From contig CAZTDD010000092.1 of NCBI GenBank assembly GCA_964612675.1, forward strand, positions 1 to 28,526: a stretch of DNA of 28,526 bases. The letters are read 5' to 3'. Source of the stretch: CAZTDD01 sp964612675 (lineage in GTDB: Bacteria; Hinthialibacterota; Hinthialibacteria; Hinthialibacterales; JAKPRU01). The stretch's first letter is position 1, and each line of letters starts with the position of its first letter. A program made the translations under genes and the position numbers. This document shows, in pieces, positions 7,313 to 14,151 of this stretch. The notes beneath the pieces were generated by a model. That model worked only from the letters and a program-made list of their open reading frames with translations. It was not told where the DNA came from and ran no database searches.

Positions 7313-9577
7313 ATGAAATACATATTGTGCGTTACAGCCGCCGTTCAGCTCCTCAGTATCTCATTCAGCACACATATGCTCCACGCTTCCGCTGTCTATC
7401 CCGGCAAAACGTGGGAAACAGCGACACCGGAATCGGTCGGCTTGGATGAAGCAAAGCTGAATCAACTGAAACAGTACATCGGCGGGCGGGGGTGTGTGGT
7501 TCGACACGGCCGAATGGTCTACACATGGGGCGAGCACACGAGACGAGGAGACGTCGCGTCCGCGGCGAAATCGCTCTACAGCCATTTTCTCTTTAAAGCA
7601 CTGGAACTAGGCAAAATCCCGAGTCTCAACCAAAAAGTCAGCGTGTGGGAACCACGACTAAAGAAGATCAACCCCGAGTTGGGATACAAAGATCGCGATA
7701 TAACATGGCGGCATATGGCCAACCAGATCTCGTGTTATGGTCTCACACACAAACCCGGCACGGCATTCGCTTATAACGATTGGCAGATGGCTCTGTTTTT
7801 CGACACGCTGTTTTTGAAAGTCTACGGGGCCACTTGGGATAATGTAGACCGAAAAGTCCTTCATCCTCTTCTGACCGATTCGATTCAGTGTCAGGACAAT
7901 CCGACGTTCATGGCATTCGGCACAGGCGACCGGCCCGGCAGACTCGCGATATCGCCCCGCGACTTCGCACGATTCGGGTTGCTTTATCTCAATGAAGGAA
8001 ACTGGAACGGCAAACGACTTCTCGACAAAGAACTCGCCATCCAAGCGGTTTCCAGTCCTCTCCCAAATTCACTTCCCAGGGCCATGGGTGAAGCGGCGGA
8101 TATGATCAACGGACAACGCTCCATCGGGTCCCGGCGAATTCCGGACAGCCAGTGCGATCACATCGGTAGTTACAGTTGGCTGTGGTGGTTGAACGGAATC
8201 GACCGCGAAGGCCACCGCCATTGGCCCGATGTTCCACCGGAGGCTTACGGTGCATTCGGCCACGGGGGGCCACGGGCCATGGTCGTGATCCCAACACTTG
8301 ATCTCATCATCAGTTGGAACGATACGAAAGTGAAAAGTCGTGAAGCGGAAAACAAAGCGTTAGGGCTTCTGGTAAGTTCCGTTCAAGACATCCCTCCCAG
8401 AGCCGGACAGATTATCGTCGACCCCGATCATCCGGAGTGGCTTAAACGGTACGAGCAAGGAGCGTTCTTCATGTGCGGCCCCGGCGATCCGGAAGGTTTT
8501 CTTTATCGCGGCGACGAGAATCCCGACGGCACTCGAGATGGTGACCAGATGGAACTCATTCGCAAAATGAAAGATACCGGCGCAAACTGTATTTACATGA
8601 TGGCCGCTCGTTCACACGGAGGCGATGGCGAACCATCACACAATCCATTTCTCGATCACGACCCGAAAAAAGGGATAAATTATCAGATTCTCGCGCAGTG
8701 GGATCGGTGGTTCACGGCTATGGACGAAGCGGGCATTGTCATATTCTTCATTTTCTATGACGACAGCACAAATGTCTGGGATACAGGCGATAAGGTGAGC
8801 GAAGGTGAAAAACAGTTTCTTCAGAAACTCGTCAAACGTTTCCGATGTTACAACAATCTGATTTGGTGTATCGCTGAAGAATATCAGGAGGCACTGACAC
8901 CGAAACGAGCAACCCGTATCGCGGCAATTATTCGCGAAGCCGATCCGTATCGTCATCCAATCGGGATTCATAAGTTAACCGGTTTGGATTTCTCCGAATT
9001 CGCTGACGATCCCAATATCGACCAATTCACAATCCAATACAATGTCGATAATCCGCAGGAACTTCATGAGGGAATGGTTAAAGCCTGGAAGGATGCCGCC
9101 GGACGATACAATCTGAATATGTCAGAAGCGGCGGATCACGGTACAGGAAAAACCGCACGTTTAAAAAACTGGGCGTCCGCGATGGGCGGCGCATATGTCA
9201 TGCTACTGGAAATGGATATCGCAAGTACGTCGAAAAGCGATATGCTTGACTGCGGGCGACTCGTGTCATTCTTCGAATCGACAGACTTCTACAGAATGGC
9301 TCCTCATGATGCGCTTCGATTCGCAGACACAGAATACGTACTCGCCCTACCAGGGGAAAGTTATATCGCCTATACATCGAAAGCATCCGAAGGTATCGGC
9401 CTGAAAAACATGGCTGAAGGACTCTATAAATTCACGTGGGTTGACTGCGCTACGGGAAGGATATGGTCAAAGGAACATGTCCGAGTGGAATCGGGTACAC
9501 AGGAATGGAAAATCCCCGCAGGATTCGGGAATGAAATCGCGGTATATATATCAAAAGAAGGGACTACAGATAAATGA
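7313..9577 (+). CDS. Exported fusion: serine hydrolase (beta-lactamase-like) plus glycoside-hydrolase-like barrel
   Basis: 754 residues with a signal peptide (MKYILCVTAAVQLLSIS..., about 26 residues). Residues about 35-350 are a class C beta-lactamase/esterase fold. The nucleophile pair is S83-x-x-K86, the usual Y-x-N appears as Y154-N-D156, and the third motif is H317-G-G. Residues about 365-660 look like a (beta/alpha)8 glycosidase barrel of the DUF4038/apiosidase-like type. E522/E523 (WCIAEEY) is the candidate acid/base and E605 (MSEAADHG) the candidate nucleophile. Residues about 665-750 form a small beta domain like the one annotated as putative collagen-binding domain (ALPGESYIAY, WVDCATGR). 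The join lies near PPRAGQIIVD (361-370) and the reading frame is uninterrupted. Such a protein could remove an ester group and then cleave the exposed glycan. The stop overlaps the next start (ATGA). Substrate unknown. Confidence 0.82.
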   Translation: MKYILCVTAAVQLLSISFSTHMLHASAVYPGKTWETATPESVGLDEAKLNQLKQYIGGRGCVVRHGRMVYTWGEHTRRGDVASAAKSLYSHFLFKALELGKIPSLNQKVSVWEPRLKKINPELGYKDRDITWRHMANQISCYGLTHKPGTAFAYNDWQMALFFDTLFLKVYGATWDNVDRKVLHPLLTDSIQCQDNPTFMAFGTGDRPGRLAISPRDFARFGLLYLNEGNWNGKRLLDKELAIQAVSSPLPNSLPRAMGEAADMINGQRSIGSRRIPDSQCDHIGSYSWLWWLNGIDREGHRHWPDVPPEAYGAFGHGGPRAMVVIPTLDLIISWNDTKVKSREAENKALGLLVSSVQDIPPRAGQIIVDPDHPEWLKRYEQGAFFMCGPGDPEGFLYRGDENPDGTRDGDQMELIRKMKDTGANCIYMMAARSHGGDGEPSHNPFLDHDPKKGINYQILAQWDRWFTAMDEAGIVIFFIFYDDSTNVWDTGDKVSEGEKQFLQKLVKRFRCYNNLIWCIAEEYQEALTPKRATRIAAIIREADPYRHPIGIHKLTGLDFSEFADDPNIDQFTIQYNVDNPQELHEGMVKAWKDAAGRYNLNMSEAADHGTGKTARLKNWASAMGGAYVMLLEMDIASTSKSDMLDCGRLVSFFESTDFYRMAPHDALRFADTEYVLALPGESYIAYTSKASEGIGLKNMAEGLYKFTWVDCATGRIWSKEHVRVESGTQEWKIPAGFGNEIAVYISKEGTTDK

Positions 9578-11250
9578 AACGAATTCTGAAGAGCACATTT
9601 CCTCGATTCTTTTTTCTAGCACTATTCTGTCTTCTCTGCCTCACCGCCCAAGGCGCGGAACAGAAACCATACGCTGTGGCGACATTTGAATGCATCGGAA
9701 TCTACTATCCTTCGGAAGATGTCGGCGGATCTGTCCCCTATTATCGAGAGCAAGGTGGATCGGATTGGCAAGAGTCGCTCGAATTGGTCTACGATCCACG
9801 TGATAACGAATACAGAGGGAGCATCGTTGGCCTCCAACCAAACACCATGTACGAAATCCAACTCCGGTCCGAGAATAAGAAGTTGGATCTCGAATGTAGA
9901 ACGAAAAGCGAAGATTTCCCGATCGGCAAGACTACCCATCTTCCCAAAGGAACACTCGATTCCCCCCTGGAAATATCAGAATCGGGAACTCCCGACGCAT
10001 ATCATCTCGTGACACCACCCCCGAACTCAAAGACGACCATCGACGTCGGCAACGCCGCGGATTGTACAGTTGTTGTCGATGCGGACTACGTCATCGTTCG
10101 TGGTATTGAGCTAAAGAATGCCGCCAGACACGGGATTCTAATCAAGCGGGAACGGCATGATGTTGTGATCGAAGATTGCCACATTACGTTTTGGGGGCGC
10201 ATCGGCGGCCCGATTACGTACGGCAACGTCGGCAATATGGACAGCGCTATTTACGCGGATACGGGCGTTGGCAACCTGGTCATTCAGCGAAATCTGATTC
10301 GAGACCCGCGTGGCGCATCGAATGATTGGGATACAGGGCATCCCAGCGGGCCTCAGGCCATCAGTCTTAGGAATAGCTCGGGCGGCAATATCATCCGGTA
10401 CAATGAAATCCTATCGAGCGAGGATCACGGATTCAACGACGCGATCGGCGGCGGATCGAATTACAGCTTCGAAGGCAGCCCAAACAGAGACTCCGATATC
10501 TACGGAAATATTATTCGAAACGTCTGGGATGATGCTATCGAGAGCGAAGGTGCAAATATGAATGTGCGTATTTGGGGAAATTATACGCATCTCACCTTCA
10601 GTCACATAGCAACGGCCTGTACGTCGAAAGGACCTCTCTACATTTTTCGAAACGTATTCGGTGAAAGCCGCAGGACACACAAGAATCCTATCGGCGGCCC
10701 AATGATCAAAACCGGCGAGCGCGATCAATACGGTGGCGGCAGGCGGTATGTGTTTCACAACACAGCGCTCCAGCCCAATGGTTCTTTTCATGCCTTCAGC
10801 GGCCATGTCAATCCGAATTGCGTCACACGGAATAACGTCTTCGATTGCCCAGGACGGTTGGCCTCTTCAAGACAGGTCGACATCCCGTGCGATTTTGACT
10901 ACGATCTTTTCACGGGCATGGACAGGGGGATCGCGCGGGAAAAGCACGGCGTGCGGACAAAGCCTTCGTATATCGAGTCGCATTATCTTGAATTCTATCC
11001 CGCGGGGAGTACAACTACGATAAAATGGGGCAAAATACCGATATCGCGAATGAGCAAAGAGAAGACCATAACCGATCCGGTCGTCTCCATTCCCAATCCG
11101 ATGATCGATGGAGGCATACCCATTCCGGGATTCAATGACGGGTTCACAGGAGAAGCGCCGGACATCGGCGCCTTTGAATTGCGCTGCCCACCGCTTCGTT
11201 TCGGCCGCACAGCCGGAGGTCGTGTCTGGGCACCATGGGAAGTGCATTAG
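9574..11250 (+). CDS. Exported right-handed parallel beta-helix protein with N-terminal FN3-like domain
   Basis: 558 residues, translationally coupled to the preceding gene by an ATGA overlap. The signal peptide is MKRILKSTFPRFFFLALF..., ending about residue 28 (AQGAE). Residues about 30-110 look like a fibronectin-III-type sandwich (YRGSIVGLQPNTMYEI). Residues about 150-440 contain beta-helix coils: repeated short strands with asparagine and hydrophobic ladders such as VIVRGIELKNA, VVIEDCHITFWG, LVIQRNLIRDP and DIYGNIIRNV. The fold is typical of polysaccharide lyases and surface glycan-binding proteins (PF13229 type). I see no definite lyase catalytic set. Its position makes a role in binding or cutting the same glycan likely. 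Confidence 0.85.
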   Translation: MKRILKSTFPRFFFLALFCLLCLTAQGAEQKPYAVATFECIGIYYPSEDVGGSVPYYREQGGSDWQESLELVYDPRDNEYRGSIVGLQPNTMYEIQLRSENKKLDLECRTKSEDFPIGKTTHLPKGTLDSPLEISESGTPDAYHLVTPPPNSKTTIDVGNAADCTVVVDADYVIVRGIELKNAARHGILIKRERHDVVIEDCHITFWGRIGGPITYGNVGNMDSAIYADTGVGNLVIQRNLIRDPRGASNDWDTGHPSGPQAISLRNSSGGNIIRYNEILSSEDHGFNDAIGGGSNYSFEGSPNRDSDIYGNIIRNVWDDAIESEGANMNVRIWGNYTHLTFSHIATACTSKGPLYIFRNVFGESRRTHKNPIGGPMIKTGERDQYGGGRRYVFHNTALQPNGSFHAFSGHVNPNCVTRNNVFDCPGRLASSRQVDIPCDFDYDLFTGMDRGIAREKHGVRTKPSYIESHYLEFYPAGSTTTIKWGKIPISRMSKEKTITDPVVSIPNPMIDGGIPIPGFNDGFTGEAPDIGAFELRCPPLRFGRTAGGRVWAPWEVH

Positions 11251-11335
11251 CGCAAAAGTAGGAATGCCTGGAAAGCGAGAAAAACCAATAGATTGCTTCG
11301 CAATTTACGATTATTAGGGAAAAGGAGAGTAACTC

Positions 11336-12538
11336 ATGAAACGTAAGTCGCACGTATTCAGTATCCTCATTATCGCCTCTGTTATCCTGTTCTCACCTAC
11401 TTGCAACGCACAAATATCTCAACAAGGAATTTCGCCCATAGTCGATGCCGCGAAATATCCCGATTTGCAGGCCGCGTTTGACGCGCTGCCGGATGAAGGC
11501 GGCATCGTTGAGCTCCCTCCCGGTGAATTTGAAATCGATCATCCGTTGATTTTGAGCCGAGAGAATACACGCGTCCAAGGGGCCGGCGCGGCAACGCATC
11601 TCATCAATACAAACGAAAACAACGAGCCGTGTCTGATTGTACGTGCACAACAATATCCGGAAGATAACGGAGCCAGAATCTGGCGTCTCCAACTCGCCGA
11701 TTTCCGAATCAGTGGGAATCCCAAAAGCGGAGACGGTATGCTGGCACAGGGTGTTAACGAAATCTACATTCACGGCCTTGCCGTGGATCATAACGGCGGC
11801 CACGGAATCAATTTAATCAGCTGCTATGAAGACCCACGAATTTCCGATTCCATCATTACTTATAATGCAAAGGCCGGCCTCAACATCCACGCGGGACATG
11901 ACATTGTAGTCAATGCCAACCAGTTCGAAGAGAATCAGGATGCCGTGCGCTGTATCGACAGTTTTAATCTCTGCATGAATGGAAACAACCTCGACGACCA
12001 CCTGCGCCACGGCGTTGTTATCGAAAACACGTACGGCTCGGTTTTGTCGGGAAACATGATCGAGGAGTGTAAAGGAACGGCAATCATTCTTGACCGAGAT
12101 TGCTACGGCATAACCGTCAGCGCAAACGTGATCGCCCATGAACAAGGTGGCGGAGTCGATCTACGCGATGCGTGGGGATGCGCCGTTTCAGCGAACACGT
12201 TCACAATCATCGCACAACAATCGCTTGTCATCGGCCCGAACAGCGGACGCATTACCGTGACCGGGAACAATTTCTCAAATGCTCATATTGGAGGCAAGGT
12301 CAAACGTGACGATCCAGCCGGCGGAATTCTCTTGAATAATACGGCAGACGTCACGATTACCGGAAACATATTCACCGGTCTCGCCGGCTCCGCGATAAAA
12401 GCAAACGGCGACTGCGAACGGGTTCTATTGTCCGGAAACATTATGTCGGACCTGTTCCGGCACGAGCCCAAGCAGCCTAAAGCGTTTGATCTGGGTACAA
12501 CAAAAGCAGTCATCGGTGACAACATCACCGAGAATTAA
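11336..12538 (+). CDS. Exported pectate-lyase-like beta-helix protein
   Basis: 400 residues with signal peptide MKRKSHVFSILIIASVIL... ending near residue 25 (CNAQ). The ribosome-binding site AAAGGAGAG precedes the ATG. Residues about 35-100 match the opening of pectate-lyase-3-like beta-helices (YPDLQAAFDALPDEGGIVELPPGEF, then ILSRENTRVQGAG). The rest is a run of beta-helix coils with the signature SGNMI, SANVI, TGNNF, TGNIF and SGNIM, each at one turn. Family members include pectate, rhamnogalacturonan and alginate-type enzymes as well as non-catalytic proteins; I cannot pick the active site. It follows the first beta-helix gene after 85 bases on the same strand and ends the plus-strand cluster. 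Confidence 0.85.
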   Translation: MKRKSHVFSILIIASVILFSPTCNAQISQQGISPIVDAAKYPDLQAAFDALPDEGGIVELPPGEFEIDHPLILSRENTRVQGAGAATHLINTNENNEPCLIVRAQQYPEDNGARIWRLQLADFRISGNPKSGDGMLAQGVNEIYIHGLAVDHNGGHGINLISCYEDPRISDSIITYNAKAGLNIHAGHDIVVNANQFEENQDAVRCIDSFNLCMNGNNLDDHLRHGVVIENTYGSVLSGNMIEECKGTAIILDRDCYGITVSANVIAHEQGGGVDLRDAWGCAVSANTFTIIAQQSLVIGPNSGRITVTGNNFSNAHIGGKVKRDDPAGGILLNNTADVTITGNIFTGLAGSAIKANGDCERVLLSGNIMSDLFRHEPKQPKAFDLGTTKAVIGDNITEN

Positions 12539-12573
12539 TACTTCTCGGTGCAAGTTGATATTTTTCAGAGTAG

Positions 12574-12638
12574 GGTGGGTTAGCGACGGTCTATCCCCAG
12601 ATGCCTCAGGCGCGCATTTCAGAGGAGCGTAACCCACC
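12574..12638. repeat. Interspersed-repeat-like hairpin between convergent genes
   Basis: GGTGGGTTAGCG (12574-12585) faces CGTAACCCACC (12628-12638), an 11-base inverted pair with one bulged base and an internal spacer of about 42 bases. The GTGGGTTA...TAACCCAC design resembles short non-coding repeats scattered in many bacterial genomes. It lies between converging genes (ending at 12538 and 12664), so it may also act as a bidirectional terminator. Confidence 0.55.
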
Positions 12639-12663
12639 GGAACTGTCTTCGTATCGTCGTGTT

Positions 12664-14046
12664 TCAATATTCTCTCGTACTGTTCTGTTTCCCAGCCGCA
12701 GACCGAAGGCTTTCCAGTGCGGCTTCCAGTACTGGATCTCCACTATCGAAATCGGATTCAGCAGCCTCGACAACAATATCGGGTTCTATTCCCTCCCCTT
12801 CAAAAACAGTCCCGTCCGGGCGCATCGCTTTCCATGACGGCAAATAGACAACAACACCATTCGAAAGATGAATAGGCTTGGGATTACCTGAGCTGCCGAA
12901 AGATCGGTCTCCTACGAGGACACAACCGGGAACCTGTTTCATCATTAAGAGAAACGCCTCGCAGCTGCTCATGATCGCTTCCCCCGTTAGCACGGCGACT
13001 TTGCCCCGGTACTTCGGCCGTCCTTTTTTCGGACGGACAATCCGCTCGCTCGGTTCAGAAAACCCGTCGGGTGAATGAATATCACGATAAACATGCTTTG
13101 CATACACTCTCAGTTGATCGATAAAACAACCGGCAAAATATCCCGCGAGCCGCTCATCGCCGCCACCGTTCGGTCGGACATCGACAATCAGTGCTTTTGT
13201 ATTAATAAATTCATCCAACATTTCGAATGCCGGTTCCAAATCGTCGCGATTGTCCCAGGACCAGTTGGCGATCAGGATATAGGCGATGTTATCTTCGAAT
13301 TTTCCCGAGGAGACCGTGGAATTATGCTCTGTCCAGCCGGGAACGATGCGGCTCAGTGTGTTCAGGTTATAGTTTCGTATGACATCTCGATGCGCCGTAC
13401 CGAATCTTGCCGGCCCCGCCTTCAGCCAGATATGCATATCGTTCGCGTATCCAAGCAATTCGGCGGCAACCTTGGCAAATTCCACAGGTTTTCTCGCTTC
13501 ACGTAGACGTGGCTCATAATCGTCGAAAAGGATATCCCAGTCTACCTTTCGTAAATCGCGATAGGAATACTCTTCATTGATCGCACGCCTAAGCTGAGCA
13601 ATCGACTCTTCATTCTCCTCCTTGCCGAGTTCTTCTTGAGAGAGCGATTCCCCGGCCCCCGTCACAAAGGCGATCGGGTAAGGTACAGCAGGCTCACCGT
13701 TTTCACCCACGAAATTCTTGACAGTATGACTGTTTATGCTCAGCCAATATTCGTGGTTCGGCTCCAACCTTACGGGCAACACGCAGATACGCGTATCCAC
13801 CCACCGTGGCTTTCCACGCGTTTTTGGAAATGCGTCGCCGCCCCCAACCCACGAGAATCCACCTGTTTTCATATCTTGATCGAAAACCACACGAATCTCA
13901 TCCACGGACGGGTCCACATCGGTATCGCCGTTATCCGGAACCGCGTTGATGACACGAGGCGGTTCCGCACGCGACGCCGGGCTCATCGCAAACACGAACA
14001 GCACATGAATCGCTGCACAAAACAAGACTACATTCCGATGAATCAT
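12664..14046 (-). CDS. Exported S41-family serine peptidase with N-terminal Ig-like domain
   Basis: 460 residues. A signal peptide (to about residue 27, ASRAEPP) is followed by a Big_5/SbsA-type Ig-like domain (about 29-130: NAVPDNGDTDVDPSVDEI...VVFDQDM). A linker region then leads to an S41 (C-terminal processing peptidase/tricorn-like) domain from about residue 250. S41 marks are ALIVDVRPNGGGDE (285-298), VLTGEAIMSSCEAF with probable nucleophile S360 and E363, and RSFGSSGNPKP (381-391). The lysine of the CtpA/Tsp dyad would fall at S385 and is absent, which suggests a tricorn-like arrangement instead. No PDZ domain is obvious. The ribosome-binding site AAGGAGGG precedes the ATG. The gene is divergent from the glycosidase starting at 14152. 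It probably cleaves protein outside the cytoplasm. Confidence 0.85.
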   Translation of the reverse strand: MIHRNVVLFCAAIHVLFVFAMSPASRAEPPRVINAVPDNGDTDVDPSVDEIRVVFDQDMKTGGFSWVGGGDAFPKTRGKPRWVDTRICVLPVRLEPNHEYWLSINSHTVKNFVGENGEPAVPYPIAFVTGAGESLSQEELGKEENEESIAQLRRAINEEYSYRDLRKVDWDILFDDYEPRLREARKPVEFAKVAAELLGYANDMHIWLKAGPARFGTAHRDVIRNYNLNTLSRIVPGWTEHNSTVSSGKFEDNIAYILIANWSWDNRDDLEPAFEMLDEFINTKALIVDVRPNGGGDERLAGYFAGCFIDQLRVYAKHVYRDIHSPDGFSEPSERIVRPKKGRPKYRGKVAVLTGEAIMSSCEAFLLMMKQVPGCVLVGDRSFGSSGNPKPIHLSNGVVVYLPSWKAMRPDGTVFEGEGIEPDIVVEAAESDFDSGDPVLEAALESLRSAAGKQNSTREY

Positions 14047-14151
14047 GTTCCCTCCTTCCCTTTTTCCACCGAAAATTTCTTATAGAGTAACGCAGAAACA
14101 TCCTCATCGTCACGATGGTCGTCCAGTCCAATGGAAAGGTCTTCGTACCCC

